Positions 5,333 to 13,557 of a DNA stretch of 14,106 nucleotides are shown here, piece after piece. Within the stretch, counting starts at the first letter, position 1. Every line of letters begins with the position of its first letter. The translations under genes and the position numbers were made by a program. The notes beneath the pieces were generated by a model, which did no database searches, was not told the origin of the DNA, and worked only from the letters and a program-made list of their open reading frames with translations. The DNA is from CAYUAI01 sp964442745 (GTDB lineage: Bacteria > Pseudomonadota > Gammaproteobacteria > S012-40), in the NCBI GenBank assembly GCA_964442745.1, contig CAYUAI010000100.1, forward strand, positions 1 through 14,106. The letters are read 5' to 3'.

Positions 5333-7294
5333 TTGACAGCAGGTGATGACTTATCGTGTTTGACCGAAGTTGAGCGCAATGCCATCGTCCGTCATCAACC
5401 GAATCATTTATCGGAATATTATTTAACCCGTATTGCCAAATGGTGCCGTGATCAGTGGCAGTTAGACACGCGATTTACGCCATTGACTTTATCATTGGAT
5501 CAAGATGATACCGCACAAGGCCAACGGTTAACATCTATTGATGGCAAATTTACCGATTTAAGCGAGATATTAGCCGCTCAACCGAACCATCTTGCCTTTG
5601 TCTTATTAGGTTCACCGGGGGCGGGTAAAAGTACTTTATTACAACACTTGGAATGGCATACCGCGTTCACGGCAATGCATTCAGGTGTAACCGATGCTTT
5701 GATTCCCTTTTTTGTTAGTCTCAATCAATACCAAGCCCAAGCTGATTCAACGGGTGAATTACCTCCCTCACCTTGGGCTTGGTTAACGATCCAGTGGCAA
5801 CGTCTTAACCCTGGCTTAGCGGATTTTGAGACACAAATGCAAACGGGTCGGGTGCTGTTATTACTGGATGCGCTCAATGAAATGCCTCACAGGGATGAGA
5901 CTCATTATCAAACCTTACTTCGGGCGTGGTGTGATCTGCTGCGGGAAATCAATACCCATTTTCCTGGCAATCGAGTGATCTTTTCTTGTCGGGAATTAAA
6001 CTACAGCATGGGTTTATCCAGCTCAGACGAATTATCGGTACCACATATTCGTATCGAATCTTTGGATGATTCACAAATTTTAAGCTTTTTACAAAAGTAT
6101 CACCATGAACAGGCGGAGGCTTTATTTCGACAACTGGAACAGCAGCAACAACTGGAGTATTACCGGACGCCTTATTTTTTACGTTTATTAATCGGACAAG
6201 TCGATGAAGCGGGTGATCTGCCCAAAGGCCGGGCGGCGCTGTTCACGGGTTTTGTACGCCAAGTATTGATCCGAGAATTGGAAAAAACCAATACCTTATT
6301 ACAAGATGATACTTTGTTAACGGCACGTGAACGGACCAAATTATCCACCAAGCGTTGGGGCAACCCCTATCAACTGCCCGAACAAGGAATCCTGTGCCCT
6401 CAATTACAAACCCTGGCGTTTAAAATGCAGCAGCAATTATCGGGAGAAGAAAGTGCTCAAGTGATGATTGATTTTAATCAAGCCTTAACCTTGTTAAATA
6501 CCAAAAATAAAAGTGTTGTTAATGCCGCCATGGCACTGGGACTGTTAGACGAAAGTGAATTATTAAGCAATAATAAGGTGAAATATAGCCATCAGTTATT
6601 CCAGGAATATTTTGCTGCCCGGCAGTTAGCTACGCAGCCTCAACCGCAAACCGTGGCTTCAGCTTGGTTGCAGGGTGAACTCAAACCGACCTTAGAAGAA
6701 ACCTTGGCGAGTATTGCTGATTATGAACCGTTACCGCCACCACCTAGCAGCCCGTGGTATGAAACCACTTTAATTGCGGCACCGATGGCAATATCCCCCG
6801 AGGATTTTATTCGGCAAATCATGGGGGTGAATTTGCCTTTAGCCGGGCGTTGTGCCGCCCAGCCAGACATGGATTTAGCGCCCAGTTTAGTTGAAGAATT
6901 ACACCAACAATTATTACAGCGCCTGCAAAATACTAAGGCGGATTTACGGGCACGCATTGCCGCCGGAAAAGCATTGGGAGAATTAGGTAATCCACGTTTA
7001 ATTCGCCATCAAGGACAAAATACCGATGAAGGGCCTAAACAACAGTGGCGTGAAAATCGGCAATATTATCAAACCTATCCTGATGTTATTCGTTCTTTGT
7101 TAAATGATGGTAAAATCACCAGCAAACAAGCTGAGGATCGAGAAGCCATTGCGAATATGAGTGATGACAAATTTGAGTCGTTACTCAATAACTGGTTTCC
7201 TGGAGGACAATTTCGTCAGCCTGATCAATGGTTAGATAGTTCCTTTAATAATCCCGTGCAACCCGTGGTAGGCATTAGTTGGTTCGAAGCCTGA
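5333..7294 (+). CDS. NACHT-family NTPase with HEAT-like hinge and truncated FGE start (module 2)
   Basis: The 653 residues begin at TTG 5333, but the frame is open from 5240 and no good start is seen, which supports an upstream fusion. Walker A is GSPGAGKST (93-101) and Walker B is LLLLDALNEMPHRDE (Asp 179). GNRVIFSCRELNYS follows, and KYSHQLFQEYFAARQLA closes the STAND core. A hinge with a HEAT-like LRARIAAGKALGELGNPRL (about 539-558) leads to the FGE part. Compared with module 1, 79 codons are missing between RHQGQ and NTDEGPK (residue 563), removing IPGGTYTIGS and the first strands of the lectin fold. The ORF ends at TGA 7292-7294 inside GISWFEA-AYCSW, where module 1 has TTA (Leu). In the intact family this is a nucleotide-driven switch between effector and sensor. 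With the sensor cut off, this product is probably not functional. Confidence 0.75.
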   Translation: MTAGDDLSCLTEVERNAIVRHQPNHLSEYYLTRIAKWCRDQWQLDTRFTPLTLSLDQDDTAQGQRLTSIDGKFTDLSEILAAQPNHLAFVLLGSPGAGKSTLLQHLEWHTAFTAMHSGVTDALIPFFVSLNQYQAQADSTGELPPSPWAWLTIQWQRLNPGLADFETQMQTGRVLLLLDALNEMPHRDETHYQTLLRAWCDLLREINTHFPGNRVIFSCRELNYSMGLSSSDELSVPHIRIESLDDSQILSFLQKYHHEQAEALFRQLEQQQQLEYYRTPYFLRLLIGQVDEAGDLPKGRAALFTGFVRQVLIRELEKTNTLLQDDTLLTARERTKLSTKRWGNPYQLPEQGILCPQLQTLAFKMQQQLSGEESAQVMIDFNQALTLLNTKNKSVVNAAMALGLLDESELLSNNKVKYSHQLFQEYFAARQLATQPQPQTVASAWLQGELKPTLEETLASIADYEPLPPPPSSPWYETTLIAAPMAISPEDFIRQIMGVNLPLAGRCAAQPDMDLAPSLVEELHQQLLQRLQNTKADLRARIAAGKALGELGNPRLIRHQGQNTDEGPKQQWRENRQYYQTYPDVIRSLLNDGKITSKQAEDREAIANMSDDKFESLLNNWFPGGQFRQPDQWLDSSFNNPVQPVVGISWFEA

Positions 7295-7744
7295 GCCTAT
7301 TGCTCTTGGCTAAGCGCCCAAACAGGTTTAAATTTCCAGTTACCCACAGAAGCCCAGAGGGAAGCCGCCGCTCGTGGATTTGCCACACAATCTTATGCTT
7401 GGGGCGATTTATTCGAAGCCCAGCGGTGTAACAGTTTTGAGAGCCATATTCGAGCAACGACCCCGGTGGGATTATTTATTGAAGGCAATACCCCGGATCA
7501 CAATTTAGCTGATATGAGTGGTAATGTTTGGGAATGGACCCGTAGTCTGTATCGAGATTACCCTTATAAAACCAACGATAGGCGAGAAGATTTAAATACC
7601 TGTGAGGGTCGGCGGGTGGTTCGTGGCGGTTCCTGGCACCTTGGTCTACACGACGCCCGTTGTGCCTGTCGTAACTACTACTTTCCCGGCGCCCGTTTCA
7701 GCGGTCTGGGTTTTCGTTTGAGTTGTGCCTCCCCCATCCGTTGA
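7295..7744 (+). pseudogene. C-terminal FGE-like domain of module 2, cut off by a stop codon, with DGR-type variable region
   Basis: The frame of the NACHT ORF continues uninterrupted after TGA 7292-7294 to TGA 7742-7744, giving AYCSWLSAQTGLNFQLPTEA, SYAWGDLFEAQRC, MSGNVWEWTRSLYRDYPY, RGGSW and LGFRLSC. One hallmark is damaged: EAQRE where module 1 has the family Trp (EAQWE). An ORF starting at a GTG (7466) would cover only the last 92 residues and is an unlikely independent gene. The catalytic cysteine pair of genuine FGE is absent, as in module 1. Although cut off, the variable block (7637-7705) is fully open and differs from module 1 only at nonsynonymous sites, so the disruption is probably recent or the stop is bypassed. 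Confidence 0.75.
7637..7705 (+). other. Putative DGR variable region, module 2
   Basis: This is the partner of 3263-3331, again between RGGSW and LGFRLSC. Codons that differ between copies mostly read NNC or NNT here (CAC, GGT, GAC, GCC, AAC, TAC, AGC), as expected from a template of AAC/AAT-type codons. Unchanged codons (CGT, TGT, TTT, CCC) lack A. That matches adenine-only mutagenesis. Confidence 0.75.
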
Positions 7745-7748
7745 GGTG

Positions 7749-7797
7749 CTGATGGCTGTGTTCTGATCACTGGAGCACTGGATGGCTGTACACTGAT
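7749..7797 (+). repeat. Short imperfect direct repeat after module 2
   Basis: CTGATGGCTGTGTTCTGAT (7749-7767) is followed by a near copy, CTGGATGGCTGTACACTGAT (7778-7797), starting 4 bp after the FGE stop. Nothing similar follows module 1. It may be replication slippage, and no function can be assigned. Confidence 0.45.
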
Positions 7798-7823
7798 TAT
7801 AGCCGCGTCAGTGAATACTTTTT
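7791..7823 (+). terminator. Possible weak terminator after module 2
   Basis: CACTGA (7791-7796) can pair with TCAGTG (7808-7813) across an 11-nt loop, with a run of five T a few bases later (7819-7823). The stem is short and the T run is not adjacent, so this is weak support for an intrinsic terminator of the + strand module. Confidence 0.3.
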
Positions 7824-7888
7824 GATCATTTTGCCTTTTTTGCTAAATTCACCGATACTGATTGAGCTGGTTTTTTTCAGCAATAAGA

Positions 7889-7916
7889 GGGTGGGTTAAG
7901 CACAGCAAATCCACCC
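7889..7916 (-). terminator. Hairpin just downstream of the rhodanese gene
   Basis: GGGTGGGTT (7889-7897) pairs with AATCCACCC (7908-7916) in a 9-bp stem with one G-T wobble and a 10-nt loop. It begins 16 bp beyond the stop codon of the leftward rhodanese gene. There is no adjacent T tract on the minus strand, so it may end or protect that transcript without being a textbook terminator. Confidence 0.45.
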
Positions 7917-7931
7917 CTCGGATCTAAGCAT

Positions 7932-8651
7932 TTAACTGCGTTCAGGGATCACTACATTTAACCCCAAGGATTTCCAAGCTTGCATGCCTCCTCGATAATA
8001 CAGAATTTTTTCCGATGGATAACCCAGTTCGATAAGCCCTTTTATTGCAGCGGGTGATTGTCCACACCACATTCCATTGCACCATAATAGAAGTTTTTTA
8101 GCCGAGGAAAAATCCCATTTTTGGTAGACATAATTGCTGGATACCATACGTTTTATATCTTCCATTAATGAGGGTAACAATGATTTAGTATCCCGCTTTT
8201 TTACACCAAGGCTATATAGCACTTTTTTCAGTTCGATATGCGAAGATTTTTTCGAAAAAGTGGTGAACGGAATATTAACCGACCCTGGAATCGTGCCCTT
8301 GCCATACCAAGAAGGCGTTCTTGCATCAACCAGTACTCCCGTATTAGCACTGAGCTCTGTTTTTATAAACGTTAGCAATTCCAATTCACCAACCGTTTTA
8401 ATGTCAGGCGCCACCTCCATGGGTTGTACGCAAAACGGTGGGCACATGCGAGACGTTTTAGAAAATCCACCCGTCAGTAGGTGTTCCTGATTTTGAATTC
8501 TTTGTACTTTGTATTCTTTGTTGTCATGTTTAAACGCGACAAACTCAATTTCAGGTGAAATTTTTACGTCCAAAGCCCAGCTGCTGGCGGGAATAATAAA
8601 AAATATGACACTAATTTTTAACCAACAAAAAACCAATCTGCTATTAAACAT
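7932..8651 (-). CDS. Exported rhodanese-domain protein
   Basis: This 239-residue protein has a signal peptide (hydrophobic LVFCWLKISVIFFIIP, cleavage probably after SSWA near residue 26), so it acts in the periplasm. The single rhodanese domain spans about 85-235: VLVDARTPSWYGKGTIPGSV (107-126), then LLLWCNGMWCGQSPAAIKGL (187-206) and YYRGGMQAWKSLGL. Cys191 sits where the persulfide-forming cysteine is expected, with a second cysteine at 196. The loop up to Ser199 is two residues longer than in classical CxxGxRS rhodaneses. A CPPFC motif (70-74) ahead of the domain adds a possible redox pair. Rhodaneses transfer sulfane sulfur; the substrate here is unknown. GAGG upstream of ATG 8651 is a usable ribosome binding site. 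A small exported protein lies 50 bp upstream on the same strand, so the two may be co-transcribed. Confidence 0.85.
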   Translation of the reverse strand: MFNSRLVFCWLKISVIFFIIPASSWALDVKISPEIEFVAFKHDNKEYKVQRIQNQEHLLTGGFSKTSRMCPPFCVQPMEVAPDIKTVGELELLTFIKTELSANTGVLVDARTPSWYGKGTIPGSVNIPFTTFSKKSSHIELKKVLYSLGVKKRDTKSLLPSLMEDIKRMVSSNYVYQKWDFSSAKKLLLWCNGMWCGQSPAAIKGLIELGYPSEKILYYRGGMQAWKSLGLNVVIPERS

Positions 8652-8701
8652 GGCAATACAACCTCAGTAAAATTATCAAACACCTTGCAAGAATACATGA
8701 C

Positions 8702-9028
8702 TTACTTAAAATACAAATCCGCAATCATTTGGCTTGTTACGGATAACATTTGTTGCTCATTATGAATTTCTAACACTTTTTCTTTTTTATCATCAGATAA
8801 TTTAGTATAAAATTTATAAAATGCGGGGCGCTGGTTTTTAAGCAATGTTTCTAAGGCTATAAATCTTTGTCGTACAGATTCATTTTGGTTTTGTGCTTGT
8901 GAGTTAAAATTGCCGGTATTATTTGCTTCTGTAGATAGTTGTTGCAAATAGTCGCCTTGAGGGCTAGCAAGTAAGTGTGCAGGAAATACCAATAGCATCA
9001 TAAACAATAATAAAAATTTTAAGTACAT
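8702..9028 (-). CDS. Small exported protein of unknown function
   Basis: I prefer ATG 9028 (108 residues) to the GTG at 9043: it has GAGAG about 8 bp upstream and puts MYLKFLLLFMMLLVFPAH as a clean signal peptide at the N-terminus, with cleavage probably after LLAS. The mature part (about 85 residues) is polar, low in complexity near its start (TEANNTGNFNSQAQNQNES) and helical and charged afterwards (KLSDDKKEKVLEIHNEQQML). It has no cysteine and no family I recognise. It precedes the exported rhodanese with a 50-bp gap, so it may belong to the same periplasmic function, but that is inference from position only. Confidence 0.65.
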   Translation of the reverse strand: MYLKFLLLFMMLLVFPAHLLASPQGDYLQQLSTEANNTGNFNSQAQNQNESVRQRFIALETLLKNQRPAFYKFYTKLSDDKKEKVLEIHNEQQMLSVTSQMIADLYFK

Positions 9029-9305
9029 GCGCACTGCTCTCACGAAACATCCCAGTTGAGGGGGGTATCGGTTATGGGTATAAAAAATTTAATTAATGCA
9101 CGTATTATAAAAACCATGAATTCACGATTGAATAAAAAATACTCATCTTTCAATTTATTCCCGGCTTGGCTATCTTTTTATCTGGTTTATTTGAGATAAT
9201 TGCTGGAAAGGGGGAGAGGAGCGATTCTGTACAATTTTAACGCAATGGCTTCTCTCAGGTTTGTTTCCAGGAGCATTGCCAGATTTTTGATTAACGATTA
9301 TCCAA

Positions 9306-11201
9306 ATGAATGAAGTCATTACACCGATCCATAAAATAAAGCGTTTATCCGCTCAGCTTGCTAATCAAATTGCGGCGGGTGAGGTGGTTGAGCGACCGGC
9401 CTCTGTGATTAAAGAGCTGTTGGAAAACAGCCTGGATGCCCAAGCAGATACCATTGGTATTGAAATTGAACAAGGCGGAATTCGGCGTATTCGGGTACTC
9501 GACAATGGCATCGGGATTGGCAGACAAGACCTTGAATTAGCGCTGAGCCGTCATGCCACCAGTAAAATTTCCAGTGTTGAGGACTTAGAAAGTGTGGCCA
9601 GCCTAGGATTTCGTGGGGAAGCGTTATCAAGTATCAGTTCGGTTTCGCGGCTGGAGTTGCGATCACGCACCAAAGACGATGAAACCGGTTGGCGCATTAT
9701 CGGTGATGGTCGGGAAAATCCAGCCGAGGCAGTACCCACGGCCCACCCAATTGGTACCTCCATTGACATTCGGGACTTATTTTTCAATACACCAGCCAGA
9801 CGAAAATTTCTACGTGCCGAAAAAACAGAATTTGGCCATATTGAAGAGGTCGTCAAACGTTTGAGTTTAAGCCGTTTTGATTTAAGTTTTGTATTAAAAC
9901 ATAATCAAAAAGAAGTATTGAATTTACGCGCGGCTAAAACCACCACGGATAAATCGCAACGCGTTGCCAAAATTTGTGGTCAAGCTTTTATTGATAATGC
10001 CATCTTTATTAACATGGAGTCATCCGGTTGGCAGCTATCGGGTTGGTTAGGTTTACCGACCTATACCCGAAGCCAGAGTGACTTGCAGTATTTTTATGTG
10101 AATGGTCGGATGGTGCGCGATAAATTGGTCACCCATGCCATTCGCCAAGCCTATCAAGATGTGATTTATCACGGCCGCCACCCGGCCTATGTGTTATTTT
10201 TGTCGTTAGATCCGGCGTTGGTGGATGTGAATGCGCATCCGACGAAACACGAAGTGCGATTTCGTGATAGCCGCTTAGTCCATGGATTTATTTACCGCAC
10301 CCTCGAAGATGCCATTGCCCAAATTCAAGTGGGTCATACACCCGCGGAGGAAACGTTTGTCAATACCATCAACGTCGCAGAATCCACGACGCCCAATCAC
10401 CGCTCACCTACCTCAAACCATTCGTCTGCCCATTCGTCGGCAAGTAAGCCAAGCAAGGCGGCCCATTCAAGTCCACGGCAGCAACAAAATTTGGGATTGA
10501 ATGTGGCGGAGCAAATCGCCTCTTATGCCGCGTTGCGGGCGACCACGTCGGCAAAACCGACGAGTGTGGGCCGAAGTAGTCCACCAAATCCGTTGCCTCT
10601 GCATCAAGATGAAGAAAAACCACCCCTGGGTTTTGCCATTGCGCAACTTCAAGGGGTATACATTTTAGCGGAAAATGATAAAGGTATGATTGTGGTGGAT
10701 ATGCATGCCGCCCACGAGCGAATTAGCTATGAACGAATGAAGCGGGCACATGACAAAGAAGAGATAAAAACCCAACCCTTGTTATTGCCCATCACGGTAC
10801 ATGTCAGTGAACGAGAAGTACAGGCGGCGGATGAATTTCAGGCGGTGTTTAGCGAATTTGGTTTTGACGTGCAAAGTATGGGACCAGAAACATTGGTGGC
10901 ACGGCAAGTACCGGCCATATTACGGGAGGCAAACGTGGATGCCTTAATCCGCGATGTATTATCCGATTTAATCAGTTATGGCAATAGTGAGCGTATTCGG
11001 GCACATCGTAACGAGCTGTTAGCCACCATGGCCTGTCATGGCTCAGTACGCGCCAACCGTCGATTAACCGTCTTGGAAATGAACGCCTTGCTGAGAGATA
11101 TGGAACGCACCGAACGCAGTGGACAGTGTAATCATGGCCGTCCTACCTGGGTGCAATTAACCATGAAAGATCTTGATAAAATGTTTATGCGTGGTCAATA
11201 A
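9306..11201 (+). CDS. mutL: DNA mismatch repair protein MutL (endonuclease type)
   Basis: MutL (631 residues) couples mismatch recognition by MutS to strand incision and excision. The N-terminal GHKL ATPase is complete: IAAGEVVERPASVIKELLEN (22-41, with Glu37 and Asn41 of the ATP site), DNGIGI (66-71), ATSKI (84-88), LGFRGEAL (100-107) and FFNTPARRKF. A Ser/Pro/His-rich linker (about 340-440) leads to the C-terminal dimerisation domain. This carries DMHAAHERISYE from residue 465, matching the DQHA(x)2E(x)4E endonuclease motif, and the metal-site motifs ACHGSVRA and CNHGRPT (from 608). It should therefore nick DNA itself, as in bacteria without MutH. No strong ribosome binding site precedes ATG 9306. 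cysS follows after 28 bp. Confidence 0.97.
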   Translation: MNEVITPIHKIKRLSAQLANQIAAGEVVERPASVIKELLENSLDAQADTIGIEIEQGGIRRIRVLDNGIGIGRQDLELALSRHATSKISSVEDLESVASLGFRGEALSSISSVSRLELRSRTKDDETGWRIIGDGRENPAEAVPTAHPIGTSIDIRDLFFNTPARRKFLRAEKTEFGHIEEVVKRLSLSRFDLSFVLKHNQKEVLNLRAAKTTTDKSQRVAKICGQAFIDNAIFINMESSGWQLSGWLGLPTYTRSQSDLQYFYVNGRMVRDKLVTHAIRQAYQDVIYHGRHPAYVLFLSLDPALVDVNAHPTKHEVRFRDSRLVHGFIYRTLEDAIAQIQVGHTPAEETFVNTINVAESTTPNHRSPTSNHSSAHSSASKPSKAAHSSPRQQQNLGLNVAEQIASYAALRATTSAKPTSVGRSSPPNPLPLHQDEEKPPLGFAIAQLQGVYILAENDKGMIVVDMHAAHERISYERMKRAHDKEEIKTQPLLLPITVHVSEREVQAADEFQAVFSEFGFDVQSMGPETLVARQVPAILREANVDALIRDVLSDLISYGNSERIRAHRNELLATMACHGSVRANRRLTVLEMNALLRDMERTERSGQCNHGRPTWVQLTMKDLDKMFMRGQ

Positions 11202-11229
11202 TATTCAAGAATCAATTTTAGGTAATTAA

Positions 11230-12642
11230 ATGCTAAAAATTTATAATAGTTTGCATCGAGAAAAACAAATTTTTCAACCCATTGATCCACAGCGCGTACG
11301 ACTTTATGTGTGCGGCATGACGGTCTATGACTATTGTCATGTAGGGCATGCTCGGGTGCTGGTGGTTTTTGATATTGTCTATCGGTATTTATGTCAATTA
11401 TATGGTAAAGCTCACGTAGAATACGTGCGTAACATTACCGATATTGATGATAAAATTATCAAGCGTGCGCAAGAAAACAACGAGCCCATGGACGCATTAA
11501 CCGAACGTTACATTGCTGAGATGCACCGAGATGCGGCCTCTTTGAATATTTTGCCACCCACTCAGGAACCGCGTGCGACCACCCATTTAACGCAAATCAT
11601 TGCCATGATACAGCGCTTGGTGGACAACGATGTGGCCTATGCGGTAGATAATGGCGATGTTTATTATTCGGTCAGCACCTTCGCTGATTATGGCAAGTTA
11701 TCTGGCCGGAATTTGGCGGAAGAGCGTAGCGGTGCCCGTGTCGAAGTCGATGAAGCGAAAAAAGACCCCATGGATTTTGTCTTATGGAAGGCCAGCAAAC
11801 CCGGTGAGCCAGCTTGGGATTCGCCCTGGGGGACGGGGCGCCCTGGCTGGCATATCGAGTGTTCTGCCATGTCAACGTATTGCTTAGGTAATCATTTTGA
11901 TATTCATGGAGGTGGCATGGATTTGAAATTTCCTCACCATGAAAATGAAATCGCCCAATCCGAAGCCGCGACCCATGAGACTTTTGTGAATCTTTGGATG
12001 CATAATGGGCATGTCATGATTGACCAAGAAAAAATGTCCAAATCATTAGGTAATTTTTTTACCGTCAGGGAAGTACTTAAGCAGTTTTCGCCCGAGGTAT
12101 TAAGGTATTTTATTGTGACGAGTCATTATCGCAGTCCATTAAATTATTCCGATGAGAGCCTGATTCATGCTAAGGCCGCGTTAGCGCGTTTTTATACGGC
12201 ATTGCGGGATATTCCTGTTACCGAATCGGCGGATCAAGAGGCCGAACAAACCAAGCCGTTGACAAAACGCTTTGATATCGCGATGGCCGATGATTTTAAT
12301 ACGCCGGAAGCGATTGCGGTATTATTTGATGTGGTGAAAGCGCTGAACCGAGCGAAGGCGGATAATACGCTGGATTTAGCCATACCCTTGGCTAAATTAT
12401 TAAAAAATCTAGGCGGACAATTGGGTCTGTTGCAAGATGAACCGGATCAATTTCTACAAGGGAGCAATCCGCTGGATGAGCCGGGCCTGAATGAACAAAC
12501 CATTGAAGAGTACATTCAACAGCGTCTGCAAGCCAGAGCCAATAAAGACTGGGCCGAAGCCGATCGTATTCGAGACAGCTTAAAAGCGCAGGGTATTTTA
12601 TTAGACGATGGCCCACAAGGCACCACTTGGCGAAGAGAATAA
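11230..12642 (+). CDS. cysS: Cysteinyl-tRNA synthetase
   Basis: CysRS charges tRNA-Cys with cysteine in the cytoplasm. The 470 residues are close to the usual 460-465. Class I signatures are in place: HVGH (37-40) as the HIGH motif and KMSKS (268-272). The zinc ligands that select cysteine appear as Cys28 (YVCGMT), Cys211 (GWHIECSAM), His236 and Glu240 (HHENE). The C-terminal helical anticodon-binding region (about 320-470) ends in the familiar ARANKDWAEADRIRDSL and a GTTWRRE tail. The gene lies 28 bp after mutL on the same strand, so the two are probably co-transcribed. It ends at a hairpin shared with convergent folD. Confidence 0.97.
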   Translation: MLKIYNSLHREKQIFQPIDPQRVRLYVCGMTVYDYCHVGHARVLVVFDIVYRYLCQLYGKAHVEYVRNITDIDDKIIKRAQENNEPMDALTERYIAEMHRDAASLNILPPTQEPRATTHLTQIIAMIQRLVDNDVAYAVDNGDVYYSVSTFADYGKLSGRNLAEERSGARVEVDEAKKDPMDFVLWKASKPGEPAWDSPWGTGRPGWHIECSAMSTYCLGNHFDIHGGGMDLKFPHHENEIAQSEAATHETFVNLWMHNGHVMIDQEKMSKSLGNFFTVREVLKQFSPEVLRYFIVTSHYRSPLNYSDESLIHAKAALARFYTALRDIPVTESADQEAEQTKPLTKRFDIAMADDFNTPEAIAVLFDVVKALNRAKADNTLDLAIPLAKLLKNLGGQLGLLQDEPDQFLQGSNPLDEPGLNEQTIEEYIQQRLQARANKDWAEADRIRDSLKAQGILLDDGPQGTTWRRE

Positions 12643-12648
12643 CAGGCA

Positions 12649-12677
12649 GGATGGATAAGGAGTGTCCTTATCCATCC
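12649..12677. terminator. Bidirectional hairpin between cysS and folD
   Basis: GGATGGATAAGG (12649-12660) and CCTTATCCATCC (12666-12677) form a perfect 12-bp stem with a 5-nt loop, 7 bp after the cysS stop and 2 bp before the end of folD. Convergent placement suits a two-way terminator, although there is no T run on either side, so termination may not be purely intrinsic. Confidence 0.7.
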
Positions 12678-12678
12678 A

Positions 12679-13539
12679 TTACACCTTACTTTTATGTAAA
12701 TGCTCGGCGGCAAATAAGGTATTCTCCATTAATACGGCCACTGTCATTGGACCAACACCACCGGGGACGGGAGTGATCCAACTGGCTCGCTCTTTGGCGG
12801 CGGCAAAATCCACATCACCGGCCAATTTACCATTATCAAGTCGATGCATGCCAACATCAATCACGATAGCGCCGGGTTTAATCCATTCACCTTGCACCAA
12901 ATTTAATTTCCCAGCCGCAGCAATGACAATGTCCGCTGCTCGAACATGATCCGCTAAATTTTCAGTGAAACGATGACACGTGGTTACCGTGCAACCCGCT
13001 AATAATAACTCAAGCCCCATGGGGCGGCCGACATGGTTGGAAGCCCCGATGACGACGGCATGTTTGCCTCGGGTAGTGACTTCGGTAAAAGCGAGTAATT
13101 TCATGACACCATAGGGGGTACAAGACCGCAATAATGGCATCCGTACCGCCAGTCGCCCGATATTATAAGGGTGAAAACCGTCGACATCTTTATGGGCTCG
13201 AATACGCTCAATCACGATTTCCGGATTAATTTGTTTGGGTAAAGGCAATTGAACTAAAATGCCATCCACATCCGAGGCATGATTGAGTTCATCAATTAAA
13301 TCCAGTAACTCGATTTGGCTGATATTAGTGTCAAGATCATAAGAAACTGAGTAAATACCAATCTCTTCACAGGCCTTTCGTTTGTTCTTCACATAAACCT
13401 GAGAGGCGGGATCCTGGCCGACTAATATCACCGCGAGCCCTGGCGCACGGACCCCATTTTTTTTGCGTTCATCAATCCGTGCCTTAATTGAAAGCCGCAT
13501 GGCGGCAGCGACTGCTTTACCATCTATAATTTGACCCAT
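12679..13539 (-). CDS. folD: Bifunctional methylenetetrahydrofolate dehydrogenase / methenyltetrahydrofolate cyclohydrolase FolD
   Basis: FolD interconverts 5,10-methylene-, 5,10-methenyl- and 10-formyl-tetrahydrofolate using NADP(H), supplying one-carbon units for purines and formyl-Met. I chose ATG 13539 (286 residues; E. coli FolD has 288) because AAAGAG lies 7 bp upstream and MGQIIDGK is the usual start; the longer TTG start at 13557 adds six atypical residues. The family motifs are present: YVKNKRKACEEIGI with the expected catalytic Lys53, DGILVQLPLP (92-101, Gln97), KDVDGFHPYNIGRL (Asp120), the Rossmann segment VVIGASNHVGRPM, and PVPGGVGPMTVAVLMENT near the C-terminus. It converges with cysS. 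Confidence 0.96.
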   Translation of the reverse strand: MGQIIDGKAVAAAMRLSIKARIDERKKNGVRAPGLAVILVGQDPASQVYVKNKRKACEEIGIYSVSYDLDTNISQIELLDLIDELNHASDVDGILVQLPLPKQINPEIVIERIRAHKDVDGFHPYNIGRLAVRMPLLRSCTPYGVMKLLAFTEVTTRGKHAVVIGASNHVGRPMGLELLLAGCTVTTCHRFTENLADHVRAADIVIAAAGKLNLVQGEWIKPGAIVIDVGMHRLDNGKLAGDVDFAAAKERASWITPVPGGVGPMTVAVLMENTLFAAEHLHKSKV

Positions 13540-13557
13540 CACCCAACTCTTTATCAA

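Noticed and set aside
9551..9856. 101-codon minus-strand ORF inside mutL
   Set aside because: Shadow of a strongly conserved gene; its translation has no independent features.
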